From assembly GCA_965198455.1 (NCBI GenBank), contig CBDAPM010000003.1:3410001-3474000 (forward strand): DNA of 64,000 nt, read 5' to 3'. The notes under the pieces were generated by a model that worked only from the letters and a program-made list of their open reading frames with translations, was not told the origin of the DNA and searched no databases. Position numbers and translations under genes: made by a program. The stretch is from Terriglobus sp965198455. Its GTDB lineage: Bacteria > Acidobacteriota > Terriglobia > Terriglobales > Acidobacteriaceae. This document shows, piece after piece, positions 44,290 to 52,963 of the stretch (position 1 is the stretch's first letter; each line of letters starts with the position of its first letter).

Positions 44290-45362
44290 GCGGGCCGGAT
44301 CGCACCGTGTGGCAGGGGCGCCGCGTGTTTCTTACGGGGCATACCGGCTTCAAGGGCGGATGGCTTGCGTTGTGGCTGGCGAAGCTTGGCGCTGAGGTTC
44401 GTGGGTATGCGCTTGATCCCTGCACGACGCCGAATCTGTTTGAAGCTGCTCAAATCGGCTCATGGATGAGCGATAGACGCGGGGATATTTGCGATGTTGA
44501 GCGCCTTTTTTCAAGTATCGCGGAGTTTGCGCCGGAGATTGTGATTCACATAGCCGCGCAGCCTCTGGTGCGGCTGTCCTATGCTGATCCCCTGCTGACG
44601 TACCGCACGAATGTGATGGGAACCGCGAACGTGCTGGAGGCGGTGCGGCGGACGCCGACGGTGCGTGCCGTGGTTTCGGTCACGTCGGATAAGTGTTACG
44701 AGAACCTGGAAACGGATCATGCGTACCGCGAGGGCGACGCGCTCGGCGGGTACGATCCGTATTCGTCGTCGAAGGCGTGTGCGGAGATTGTTACGGCGGC
44801 GTACCGGCAGTCGTTCTTTGGGGATGGCCGCTGCGGGATTGCTACGGCTCGTGCGGGAAATGTGATCGGCGGTGGTGACTGGTCAGGTGACCGGCTGCTG
44901 CCGGATCTTGTGCGTGGTTTTTTAAGCGGCGAAGCTGTGCGGATTCGCAGGCCAAGCAGCGTGCGGCCGTGGCAGCATGTGCTGGAGCCACTGTGGGGTT
45001 ACATGCTGTTGGCGGAGCGGCTGTTTAACGGTGATGTGGCGGCGGCTTCAGCTTGGAATTTTGGACCGCGTGACGAGGATGCATGGCCCGTATCGCGTAT
45101 TGCGGAGGCGATGGCCGCTGCATGGGGCGAAGGTGCGCGGTGGGTGCTCGATCCAGAGCCGGGCGTGCATGAGGCCGGGTATCTGAAGCTGGATGCATCG
45201 AAGGCACAGGCGGAGCTTGGGTGGCGATCTGCGCTGCGGCTGGAGACGGCGTTGGAGTGGCTGGTGAGCTGGTATCGGGCGCAGGCCGCGGGCGAGGACA
45301 TGCAGGCGTACACGCTGGCCCAGATCGAGGCGTATGAAGCATTGCTGCGGCGCGCGCCGTAA
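44286..45362 (+). CDS. rfbG: CDP-glucose 4,6-dehydratase
   Basis: 358 residues. Short-chain dehydrogenase fold: NAD motif TGHTGFKGGWLALWL, catalytic YSSSK (YxxxK) in YDPYSSSKACAE with the Thr of SVTSDKCYEN. Converts CDP-glucose to CDP-4-keto-6-deoxyglucose, the precursor of 3,6-dideoxyhexoses and other CDP sugars. GTG 44286 overlaps the rfbF stop (GTGA) and follows GGAAG by 6 bases; upstream in-frame GTGs lie inside rfbF. No following rfbH-type gene is in the window, so the final sugar is unknown. Confidence 0.94.
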   Translation: MSGPDRTVWQGRRVFLTGHTGFKGGWLALWLAKLGAEVRGYALDPCTTPNLFEAAQIGSWMSDRRGDICDVERLFSSIAEFAPEIVIHIAAQPLVRLSYADPLLTYRTNVMGTANVLEAVRRTPTVRAVVSVTSDKCYENLETDHAYREGDALGGYDPYSSSKACAEIVTAAYRQSFFGDGRCGIATARAGNVIGGGDWSGDRLLPDLVRGFLSGEAVRIRRPSSVRPWQHVLEPLWGYMLLAERLFNGDVAAASAWNFGPRDEDAWPVSRIAEAMAAAWGEGARWVLDPEPGVHEAGYLKLDASKAQAELGWRSALRLETALEWLVSWYRAQAAGEDMQAYTLAQIEAYEALLRRAP

Positions 45363-45379
45363 CTTGGTATGCTCCTGCT

Positions 45380-45646
45380 GTGACCACTGTTGATGTGACC
45401 TTCCACTATGGCATTCCGCCGCGCGAGCATTCGGTGCTTGCGCTGGCGAGCGTTCGCGAGGTCTACGGCATTCGCCGGGTTGACCTGAATGAGCGCGCAA
45501 AGACGATCCACATCGAATACGACGCGACCCGGCTGAACGAGCCGGTGGTGCGGCAGTTGCTGCGCCGTGCGGGGCTGGAGATCATCGACAAGCCTGCGAC
45601 GGAAGAGCCGCTGGAGCAGGATGATCCTGCGGTGGTTCCAGCGTAA
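45380..45646 (+). CDS. Small HMA-like domain protein without metal cysteines
   Basis: 88 residues. The order of predicted strands and helices (DVTFHYG, then VLALASVREVYGIRRVDL, KTIHIEYDATRL, EPVVRQLLRRAGLEI) matches a beta-alpha-beta-beta-alpha-beta heavy-metal-associated fold, but the CxxC metal motif is replaced by IPPRE, so it is probably not a classical copper chaperone. GTG start at 45380, 18 bases after rfbG, so it may be cotranscribed. A tRNA-Arg follows. Function unknown. Confidence 0.65.
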   Translation: MTTVDVTFHYGIPPREHSVLALASVREVYGIRRVDLNERAKTIHIEYDATRLNEPVVRQLLRRAGLEIIDKPATEEPLEQDDPAVVPA

Positions 45647-45733
45647 CGCGACGCACACGACGGTTGCGTCCCAGGCTTCGACTTGATATCTTGAATAAGC
45701 GCGTTTCGATGATTGTTCGAGGCGAACGACTGT

Positions 45734-45810
45734 GCACCCGTAGCTCAGCTGGATAGAGCAATTGGCTACGAACCAATAGGCCGGAGGTTCGAATCCTTCC
45801 GGGTGCACCA
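45734..45810 (+). tRNA. tRNA-Arg (anticodon ACG)
   Basis: 77 bases with encoded CCA. Acceptor GCACCCG pairs with CGGGTGC; D arm GCTCAGCTGGATAGAGC; anticodon stem ATTGG/CCAAT with loop CTACGAA (anticodon ACG, reading CGN via inosine); T arm GGAGGTTCGAATCCTTCC. A hairpin 18 bases downstream probably terminates it. Confidence 0.97.
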
Positions 45811-45827
45811 TAAGGTTCAATAACTTA

Positions 45828-45851
45828 GGGCCACCTTCACGGTGGCCCTTT
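45828..45851 (+). terminator. Terminator after tRNA-Arg
   Basis: GGGCCACC (45828-45835), loop TTCAC, GGTGGCCC (45841-45848), TTT. A compact stem with a short T tract just downstream of the tRNA. Confidence 0.75.
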
Positions 45852-45934
45852 GATGTTATGTACGGGATTCCGTTTGCGGTGTTCGACGCCGCATCGTCCG
45901 GTAGCTGGTCCTGGCCCGCTCATCGATTTGAGCC

Positions 45935-47599
45935 TTAATACTCACGATAGTTCAGCAGGACGAGGCCGAATGGGATGAGGCAGGCCGGGCTCGCTATGAC
46001 GCATGCCCGGATGATGCGGCTGAGGCGCGCCTTATCTGCTTGAACGGGTAGGCGATCCCTGTCGATCGACAGCCCGATTGCAGCCATGCGCAGCGTACCC
46101 GAGGCGATGGCAAAGACAGCCAGCAGCAGGTGGCTGAGTTCCGCCAATACCTCGGCTTTAACGTTTCCCAACGTGTGATTGTGTAGAACGAGGGCGCAGC
46201 CGGCGAGGAACATGAGGGATGGGAAGATCATGGCGGCTTTATAGCCGTATCGCCCAACCTGGACGCCGGTCTCGAAGATGCCGAAAAGCACCAGCATGAA
46301 GAACAGCAGGCGGTGCAGCAGGACCTCCGGATCGGAGAAGCTCTGCCAGTAGCTCACTGGGCCGAGGGGCCAGTTCTCGGGATCGGCGACGACCATGAGG
46401 AACGCTGAGAGCAGAAGGAAAAGCAGCGGCCAGTAGCGGGCCCACCGGGTTGACTTGAAGTTTGCAAGGACGCCGAGAATGCCAATGGACAATGTGAAGA
46501 TACCCGCCCAGTGATGCACGTAGTCGTTCCAGGCCTCATCCGGGTCACGCAGGCTGTTGGCTGCGATGCTCTCAGCGTCGTCGGCGCGGCGTGCCGCCTC
46601 TTGGGGCGATGTCGCGGGTGCGAGGGAGTCGACGGGTGGATGCTGAAGGATGGGTACGACCGGGTGGAAGTGGCTTGTGAACTCCTGCCTGGTGAGCCGG
46701 TTCTGGACCATGTCGGAGCCCGGTGGCTGCGACGTGAGTGAGGCGGCGAGGACGAGGACCGAGAAGGCTATGAGCACTTCGACTTCAGAGAAGCGGCGCA
46801 GCAGACTGAGTGAGGCGGAGCCGATGCCGGCTGCCCTGCCTGAGCGGAAGTTGAGCGCGCCGACGCCGGCAAGGATGAGGAGCAGGACCGCCTTGGAGGC
46901 AACCATGACACCGTAGGCCGTGCCATACAAAGCCTGCGCGGAACCGATATAAAAGACCGACAAACTAATCCCGGTGAGCAACAACACAGCGCACCCGGTG
47001 ATTGCCAGCGGCGTGAAGCGGCGTACGACCGGCTGCACCGCTGCCGGCGAAGCCACCGAGGCACGCAACGTGAGAAGCAAGGCAGCCAGCGACCCAAGCC
47101 AGAGACTTGCCGCCGCCTGGTGCAGAAACGTCAGCACCGCCAGCAGCGGGCCGTGCTCCACGCGGGAGACGGAATGGGTTGTGAATGTGTTGGCGGCCAG
47201 CAGCGTAACGGCTAATCCGAGCAAAAGGCGTCGGCGAACGCTGCCCTGCGTTGAGGCCTTCTGTCGTGCCGTGCGGAAGATCGCGGACGCGAGCAAAGCT
47301 TCTGCGATCCCGGTGATGAAGAACTCCGCGGTCATGACTTTGCTGAGTGGGAGGCCCACGGAGATCATCAGAACGAACGAGTCACTGGCTACGGTGCCGA
47401 GCACGACGAAGACCAGGAAGCCCGCAAGCCGTTTGATCCAGACGAGGAGACGCTGCGTGATGCCTGGGACAGAGCTTTCAGGACGGACAAAGACCAGGAA
47501 AAAGATGCAACCGACGAGGAACGTCTGTCCGACGAGTTGCAGTGCGCGGAAGATGAGTGAGAACCAGGCGAAATCCTGGACGAGGAGCAGCATCGTCAC
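45935..47599 (-). CDS. copD: Copper resistance protein D family membrane protein
   Basis: 554 residues with about 13 hydrophobic segments, larger than the usual CopD (about 290). The N-terminal half has the CopD pattern (HSVSRVEHGPLLAVLTFLHQ, LWLGSLAALLLTL) and the C-terminal half adds further membrane helices. It presumably moves copper across the inner membrane with CopC. GTG 47599 overlaps the copC stop (GTGA), so it is coupled to copC. The extra C-terminal half is unrecognised. The gap to tRNA-Arg on the other strand holds nothing else notable. Confidence 0.85.
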   Translation of the reverse strand: MTMLLLVQDFAWFSLIFRALQLVGQTFLVGCIFFLVFVRPESSVPGITQRLLVWIKRLAGFLVFVVLGTVASDSFVLMISVGLPLSKVMTAEFFITGIAEALLASAIFRTARQKASTQGSVRRRLLLGLAVTLLAANTFTTHSVSRVEHGPLLAVLTFLHQAAASLWLGSLAALLLTLRASVASPAAVQPVVRRFTPLAITGCAVLLLTGISLSVFYIGSAQALYGTAYGVMVASKAVLLLILAGVGALNFRSGRAAGIGSASLSLLRRFSEVEVLIAFSVLVLAASLTSQPPGSDMVQNRLTRQEFTSHFHPVVPILQHPPVDSLAPATSPQEAARRADDAESIAANSLRDPDEAWNDYVHHWAGIFTLSIGILGVLANFKSTRWARYWPLLFLLLSAFLMVVADPENWPLGPVSYWQSFSDPEVLLHRLLFFMLVLFGIFETGVQVGRYGYKAAMIFPSLMFLAGCALVLHNHTLGNVKAEVLAELSHLLLAVFAIASGTLRMAAIGLSIDRDRLPVQADKARLSRIIRACVIASPACLIPFGLVLLNYREY

Positions 47600-47973
47600 T
47601 TCGCGGTGAAGATAATTTCGCCCTGAGAAATGTGGCCGTCGGAGCTGAGCACAACCCAGTGCAGCGCATACTCACCCGGCGCAATGGCTGCGCTGGAGGT
47701 TGTGAGGGTATCCTGCGCGGCCTGCCTGAGGGCAGCGAGCGGAAATGTCTTGCCGGTGTCCTGCCGCTTCGACAACGTCACCCTGGAGCGTGAGCCATCC
47801 ACGCGCACGTTGAAGTGCAGCTCAACGTTGAAGCCGTTGCCGCTGACGGCGCCGTGAGCAGCCGGTGTGGAGGAGACAAGCAGGGCGTGCGCAAACGCCG
47901 TTACGGGCGAAAGGAACAGCGCAATCAACAGCGCCGCACATACAACACACAATCGCATGGATGGCCGGCGCAT
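47596..47973 (-). CDS. copC: Copper-binding periplasmic protein CopC
   Basis: 125 residues. Signal peptide cut predicted after SPVTAFA, exposing the N-terminal His of HALLVSSTPA, a known Cu(II) ligand in the family; the C-terminal HWVVLSSDGHISQGEIIF supplies Asp and His ligands. It carries copper in the periplasm and pairs with CopD immediately downstream. ATG 47973 is chosen; ATG 47958 is also possible and keeps the signal peptide. Confidence 0.93.
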   Translation of the reverse strand: MRRPSMRLCVVCAALLIALFLSPVTAFAHALLVSSTPAAHGAVSGNGFNVELHFNVRVDGSRSRVTLSKRQDTGKTFPLAALRQAAQDTLTTSSAAIAPGEYALHWVVLSSDGHISQGEIIFTAK

Positions 47974-48034
47974 TGCGGGTATTATTACACGGCCCACACG
48001 AGCGAAAGTGGTTGGCTCAGAAAGACTTGCTCCG

Positions 48035-48889
48035 TTACCGCTCGCCCCATTTGAGCTTGGAGCGGAGGACGGTGAAGAGGCCGTGTTCGCCGAGGCGGAC
48101 GAGGCGGACGCGGTATTGCGAGCGGCGGCAGCGTAGCTGGTCGGCGAGTTGCAGTTCCACGGCTTCCTGGCCATCGACCGTAAGGTAGGTCTGGTCGGCG
48201 ATGCCGGAGACGGTGACGCGGACTTCCGTGTCGCCGGGGATGACGATGGGGCGGATGGTGAGCAGGTGCGGGCAGATCGGCGTGACGATCATGGCGTTGA
48301 CGCTGCCCATGACGATGGGGCCGTTGGCTGCCAGGTTGTAGGCCGTGGAGCCTGTGGGTGTGGAGACGATGATGCCGTCCGCGCGAAAGGATGCGACCAT
48401 CTGGCCGTTGAGGTCGATGGCGTAGTCGCCCATGCGGGCGATGGCGCCCTTGGAGATGACGACGTCGTTGAGTGCGTCCCATGCTGTGTGGACCATACCG
48501 TCGCGGATGAGTTCGGCGTGCATCATGCTGCGCTCATCGATGGTGCAGGAGCCTTCGCGCCATGCGCCGAGGGTCTTGTAGAGCTCCGAGAGCGGGACTT
48601 CTGTTAGGAAGCCTAACGAACCGAGGTTGACGCTGAGGATGGGTGTGTCGGTCTTGGCGAAGGCGCGTGCGGCGGAGAGCAGGGTGCCGTCGCCGCCGAG
48701 GACGATGACAAGCTCGGGGTTGAGGCCGGGCATGTCTTCGCGCGGACAGGGTGCGCAGCCGACGTAGTCTGCGCTGTTTGCGTCCATCGCGGTGGTGTAG
48801 CCGTGGTCTTCGAGCCAGCGCAGCAGGTTGGGAAGAAGCTCCGTCAGCTCGGGCTTTTGCGGCTTGCTGATGATGGCGACGTACGGCAT
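48035..48889 (-). CDS. nadK: NAD kinase
   Basis: 284 residues. Phosphorylates NAD to NADP. Conserved motifs: VIVLGGDGTLLSAARAF (GGDG, catalytic Asp), LGSLGFL, ALNDVVISKG and TGSTAYNLAANGPIV. ATG 48889 is chosen because the family start (PYVAIISKPQKP) lies directly after it. It follows tlyA by 23 bases on the same strand, a common bacterial pairing. Confidence 0.95.
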   Translation of the reverse strand: MPYVAIISKPQKPELTELLPNLLRWLEDHGYTTAMDANSADYVGCAPCPREDMPGLNPELVIVLGGDGTLLSAARAFAKTDTPILSVNLGSLGFLTEVPLSELYKTLGAWREGSCTIDERSMMHAELIRDGMVHTAWDALNDVVISKGAIARMGDYAIDLNGQMVASFRADGIIVSTPTGSTAYNLAANGPIVMGSVNAMIVTPICPHLLTIRPIVIPGDTEVRVTVSGIADQTYLTVDGQEAVELQLADQLRCRRSQYRVRLVRLGEHGLFTVLRSKLKWGER

Positions 48890-48912
48890 AGAAGCAGTGT
48901 ACTTGGTGATGT

Positions 48913-49710
48913 TCAGGAGAAGCGGGCGTAGAGCAGGAACTCGCGGTTGCCTTCGGCCCCTGTGATGGGTGAGTCGATAACGCCGATGGTCTCGCCGCCA
49001 AGGTCTGCGACGGCGGTGCGGACGCGATCGATGGCGATGGTATGGGCTGCGGGGTCGCGTACGATGCCGCCCTTGCCGACCCATTCGCGACCTGCCTCAA
49101 ACTGCGGCTTGACAAGCGTGACGGCTTCGCCGTGCCAGCGTTCACCAGCGGGTGCGAGTGCGGCGATGACGGCGGACAGAACGAGCGTGGCGGAGATGAA
49201 GGAGACGTCCATGGCGTAGAAGGTTGGCATGTCCTGGATGTTGTTTGCGGCTGCGAGCGTCGCTGCTTCGGGCAGCAGCGAGCCGGCTGCGAGAAGGCGT
49301 GCATTGGTGCGTTCCATAAGGCGGACGCGTGGGTCCATGCGCAGGCTCATGGCGAGTTGGCCATAGCCTGTATCGACGGCGAGCACGGCGAGTGCGCCGG
49401 CTTGCAGCATGCAATCCGTAAAACCTCCCGTGGAGGCGCCTACATCGATACCTATGCGGCCCGCGAGATCAATCGACCAGTGATCGAGCGCGCCGCGCAG
49501 CTTGAGGCCGCCGCGGCTGACGTAGGGCATCTCTTCGCCAAGGATGCGGAGTGCTGCATCAGGGTCAACGGCTGCGCCTGCCTTGGTCTGCTTCTGTTCG
49601 TCGACGAGCACACGGCCTGCCAGGATGAGGCTTGCGGCGCGTTCCCGTGATGGAACCAGACCGCGTTCAACCAGTAACTTATCCAGACGCCCTTTTGCCA
49701 TCCCATCCAT
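48913..49710 (-). CDS. tlyA: TlyA-family rRNA methyltransferase / hemolysin-like
   Basis: 265 residues: an S4 RNA-binding domain (RLDKLLVERGLVPSRERAAS, about 8-60) followed by an FtsJ-like SAM methyltransferase domain (IDVGASTGGFTDCMLQ; LVKPQFEAGR). TlyA methylates 2'-O of cytidines in 16S and 23S rRNA. ATG 49710 has GAGAG upstream; ATG 49701, directly before AKGRLDKLL, is an alternative. Upstream open frame to 49920 has no homology. Divergent from the ECF sigma gene. Confidence 0.92.
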   Translation of the reverse strand: MDGMAKGRLDKLLVERGLVPSRERAASLILAGRVLVDEQKQTKAGAAVDPDAALRILGEEMPYVSRGGLKLRGALDHWSIDLAGRIGIDVGASTGGFTDCMLQAGALAVLAVDTGYGQLAMSLRMDPRVRLMERTNARLLAAGSLLPEAATLAAANNIQDMPTFYAMDVSFISATLVLSAVIAALAPAGERWHGEAVTLVKPQFEAGREWVGKGGIVRDPAAHTIAIDRVRTAVADLGGETIGVIDSPITGAEGNREFLLYARFS

Positions 49711-49831
49711 ACTCTCAGAGAGCAGGATGTGCACGGTAACGTGCATGCAAGGTACACTCATCCCACGCACAGGCAGCGATTGCTGTGAAACCCCCTGCGC
49801 CATACAAACACTGGTTGACCGCGTCAATAGA

Positions 49832-50455
49832 ATGGCACCTCCTGACATTTCGTTCGGTTTGAATGCACCAAGGCCCAATCCAGACGAGGGCCTACCGCGT
49901 TCCTTTGCCAGAGAAACCAATCTGACGCCTGTGGCGGACGATAGTTTTCTGCTTGGCAGGATTCAACGCGGCGATGAGGGTGCGGTGGCCACACTCTACG
50001 ACCGTTACTCGAAGGTGGTGTATTCCGTTGCTCTGCGCGTGTTGCGCGACCCGGCTGCCGCTGAGGATGTGTTGCAGGATATTTTTATGCAGATTTGGCG
50101 CAAACCCGACAGCTTCATCTCCACCCGCGGATCGCTTGCGGGCTGGCTGGCGGTCATTGCGCGCAATCGTTCCATCGATTCGCTGCGGCGGCGGAAGCCA
50201 CAGGATTCCGTGGACGAGGTGGTCCTTTCTTCATCGTTCAATCTGGCGGAGGAGTCTGAGCGGAACATCATGATGGAGCGTGCCCGCAGCGTGATGACCG
50301 GGCTGCCCGCAGAACAGCGCAAGGTACTTGAAATGGCCTTCTTTGATGGCCTGACACATTCTGAGATTGCAGAGCTTACCGGAGATCCTCTCGGTACGGT
50401 CAAGACGCGCATTCGCGCCGGGCTGCTGGTTCTAAGAAAGGCGATGCAGTCATGA
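49832..50455 (+). CDS. ECF sigma factor (SigK-like)
   Basis: 207 residues. Region 2 around DEGAVATLYDRYSKVVYSVA and AAEDVLQDIFMQIW, region 4 around LTHSEIAELTGDPLGTVKTR. An extracytoplasmic-function sigma factor that redirects RNA polymerase when released from its anti-sigma factor. Start ATG 49832 is approximate; no strong ribosome site is seen. Its stop overlaps the anti-sigma start (ATGA at 50452). Confidence 0.9.
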   Translation: MAPPDISFGLNAPRPNPDEGLPRSFARETNLTPVADDSFLLGRIQRGDEGAVATLYDRYSKVVYSVALRVLRDPAAAEDVLQDIFMQIWRKPDSFISTRGSLAGWLAVIARNRSIDSLRRRKPQDSVDEVVLSSSFNLAEESERNIMMERARSVMTGLPAEQRKVLEMAFFDGLTHSEIAELTGDPLGTVKTRIRAGLLVLRKAMQS

Positions 50456-51432
50456 GCCATGCTCCTGTAACCGCCGAAGATCTGTATTTGTACGCCATGC
50501 AGCTGCTGGATGAGCCTGAGCAGACGCGCCTGGAAGAGTTTCTGAAGGTATCGCCTGAGGCACGGGCGGAGCTTGCGCATGTGCGGAGCGATCTCGGCCT
50601 GCTGGCCATGACGGTTGAGGCACAGGCGCCGGCGGCATCGGCGCGTCAGCGGCTGATGAAGCAGGTTTCCCGCGAGCGTAAGACCGTAAGCTCGGCGGCG
50701 AATGCATCGGCAAGCCAGGGAATGCCTTCCGTGGCTTCCATGCCCGCGGCTGCAACGCCTGCAAAACGGCAGGCGCCGGCGATTGCGGACCCAGTCCCGG
50801 CTAAAAACTCGCGCATGCTGACACCGATTCAGCCGGAAAGCTATAAGGAGCCGGAGGCGCCACTTCCCTTCCGTTCCTCGTATGCGGACGATGAACCGGC
50901 GCGGCGACGCGGCTTCTTCCACACCGTGACAACCTGGGTAGGCTGGGCCGTGGCTGCGGGACTCGCAGTGACGGCGTACGACTATTACCACAAGAGCGAG
51001 TCGCTGGAAGACCAGGTGGCCTTTGCGAACGCGACAGCGACCCGCGCCACGGCAACGTCCGCCAAGGCACAGGCGGTGCTGGAGACAATGCGCTCCGGTG
51101 CGGCACAGCGCTTCCTGTTGACACGGCAGAATACGCAGCCCGTTGCCTCGGCGCGTGTGACGTACCTGGCGGAGAGTGGTTCGCTGGTCTTTCAGGGCAG
51201 CAATCTTGATCCGCTACCGCCGTACAAGACGTACGAGCTGTGGCTGATCCCGGTTGGCCAGGGTCGCCAGCCGATACCGGCCGGTACCTTTAAGCCGGAT
51301 GATCGCGGCTTCGCCTCGGTGATCTTGCCTGAGCTGCCGAAGGGCGTCGTTGCCGGCACCTTCGGCGTGACGATGGAAGATGATGGCGGAGCACAGACGC
51401 CAACCTTGCCAATCCTGATGATTGGGTCGTAG
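50452..51432 (+). CDS. RskA-type anti-sigma factor
   Basis: 326 residues. An N-terminal cytoplasmic anti-sigma region (about 1-60), a long Ala/Pro-rich linker (60-145), one membrane segment near residues 155-178 (TTWVGWAVAAGLAVTAYDYY), and a periplasmic C-terminal RskA domain (YKTYELWLIPVGQ, GVVAGTFGVTME). It holds the upstream sigma factor at the membrane; regulated proteolysis releases it. ATG overlaps the sigma stop, assuring matched production. Confidence 0.88.
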   Translation: MSHAPVTAEDLYLYAMQLLDEPEQTRLEEFLKVSPEARAELAHVRSDLGLLAMTVEAQAPAASARQRLMKQVSRERKTVSSAANASASQGMPSVASMPAAATPAKRQAPAIADPVPAKNSRMLTPIQPESYKEPEAPLPFRSSYADDEPARRRGFFHTVTTWVGWAVAAGLAVTAYDYYHKSESLEDQVAFANATATRATATSAKAQAVLETMRSGAAQRFLLTRQNTQPVASARVTYLAESGSLVFQGSNLDPLPPYKTYELWLIPVGQGRQPIPAGTFKPDDRGFASVILPELPKGVVAGTFGVTMEDDGGAQTPTLPILMIGS

Positions 51433-51460
51433 CCAGCTTAAACAGTTCAGAGACGTAAAA

Positions 51461-51488
51461 GGGAGGAGCCTTCGAGGCTCCTCCCTTT
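51461..51488. terminator. Bidirectional terminator between convergent genes
   Basis: GGGAGGAGCCT (51461-51471), loop TCG, AGGCTCCTCCC (51475-51485), then TTTG; an AAAA run precedes it, giving a T tract for the other strand. Perfect 11-base-pair stem between the anti-sigma gene and the beta-propeller gene. Confidence 0.88.
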
Positions 51489-51506
51489 GTGATTGCCTGC
51501 TGTCGC

Positions 51507-52820
51507 TTACTGTGCGATGCGGAGTGAGATGGCGTTGCCCTGCAGGCTCAGTGTGGCGTCAATGGTATCGGTGTCCGTACGGATGATGGTGAGGTTCTGT
51601 GTGTTGCTGGCGGTGACCAGCACCTTGCCCGTGGGCGAACCGGCCACGGCGCCGATCCAGTTGAGCGTGCCGCCGATCTTGATTGTCTTCGTGGCAACCA
51701 TGGTGGTGAGATCGACGACCGTGATCGTTCCGTCGCCGGAGTTGGCGACGTAGGCCTTGCTGAGATCGGTGAGAACCGCAACCATGACCGGCGAAATACC
51801 AACGGGAACCGTGGCGAGGGTTTGGCCGAAGTTCGCGGAATCAACGGGATTGTTGGGATTGCACTGGGTGTTGCCGGTAACGGTCGCAGCCGAACAAAGC
51901 GCGATGTTGATGACACTGAGCGTGCCCGGTGTGGTGCCGTTGCCGGAGTTGACCACAGCCAACTCATTAATTGCGGGAGCGATGTCGGCCCAGAGCGGAT
52001 TTGCGCCCACCGTGAAGGTGGTATCAAGATTGTTGCCCTGGGTGTTGATGACGCTGATGGTGCCGGTGCCTGCGCCGCTGCCCTTGTTGTTGATGACGAA
52101 GGTGCGGCGTGTGTCGGCGGTCATGATGCCGAAGACGGGACTGATGCCGACCGGGATACTGGCGGAGATGGTGTTGTTGACCCCGTTCTCGATCGCGGTG
52201 GCGGTGCCGAGGGACGTGCCCGGCGTCGCGCCTTGACTGAGCGTGTAGACGCGCGGCGCGGTAGACAGACCCACGGTGTAGACCGGGTTGGCCGGCACAG
52301 GCAGTTCCTGCCGCGCAATTGGCGGTGATCCGCCCGTCAACACGGCGACTCTGCTTGAGCCCGGCTCGGAAATAAAGATGGGACTTGTGCCGTTCGCAGG
52401 ATAAACCTGGGACGGATTGCTGCCGGCAGTGAGTGACGTTTGATGCACGGCATTCGTCATGAGGCCGGGAGTGCTGGTGAAGGTGTCCATCAGGACGCTG
52501 TTGCTATGGAGCACGTAGCTCTCGCCGGCCGGGTCGGTTGCAAGGTAAATGGGCGCCGGAGCGATGTTGGCATTGGCAATGATAGTGTCGCCGAAGACGT
52601 CCACAACCGTGACCAGGCCGTCGCGACCGCTGCCCGGGTCTGAAACAGCAGTGGCATAGACGGCGGGTTGCGTCGCCGGTCCTACCGGGTTGATGGCGCT
52701 GACGACCGGACGATAGTTGTTGCCACAGCCGGCAACGGCGAGAACAGCCGACGCGCTGAGGCACGAGGCAGCCGCTCGGGCGCCGCTATATCTCGTACGT
52801 GGAAACGTATGGCGAAACAC
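51507..52820 (-). CDS. Beta-propeller (YncE-like) lipoprotein
   Basis: 437 residues. Lipobox LAVAGC near residues 27-32 predicts lipid attachment. The rest is repetitive and beta-rich with repeats such as PVGISPVMVAVLTDLSKAYV, ANSGDGTITVVDL, typical of seven-bladed 40-residue YVTN/NHL propellers. Function unknown; such proteins are envelope-associated. GTG 52820 is the most plausible start as it begins at the signal peptide; the frame is open to a TTG at 52880. No ribosome site is clear. Confidence 0.8.
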   Translation of the reverse strand: MFRHTFPRTRYSGARAAASCLSASAVLAVAGCGNNYRPVVSAINPVGPATQPAVYATAVSDPGSGRDGLVTVVDVFGDTIIANANIAPAPIYLATDPAGESYVLHSNSVLMDTFTSTPGLMTNAVHQTSLTAGSNPSQVYPANGTSPIFISEPGSSRVAVLTGGSPPIARQELPVPANPVYTVGLSTAPRVYTLSQGATPGTSLGTATAIENGVNNTISASIPVGISPVFGIMTADTRRTFVINNKGSGAGTGTISVINTQGNNLDTTFTVGANPLWADIAPAINELAVVNSGNGTTPGTLSVINIALCSAATVTGNTQCNPNNPVDSANFGQTLATVPVGISPVMVAVLTDLSKAYVANSGDGTITVVDLTTMVATKTIKIGGTLNWIGAVAGSPTGKVLVTASNTQNLTIIRTDTDTIDATLSLQGNAISLRIAQ

Positions 52821-52963
52821 ATTACGTGGAACTGAAAACAAACGCTGCTCCTGCACCGCGGAGCGCTGCGGCCCCACCAAGCATGATTGTAACGGAAGGC
52901 TGCTCCACTGCTTTGACTTCCCTCGCAGTTATCGGGAAGCGAAGCAGATTCCCGTTTGGGCGG

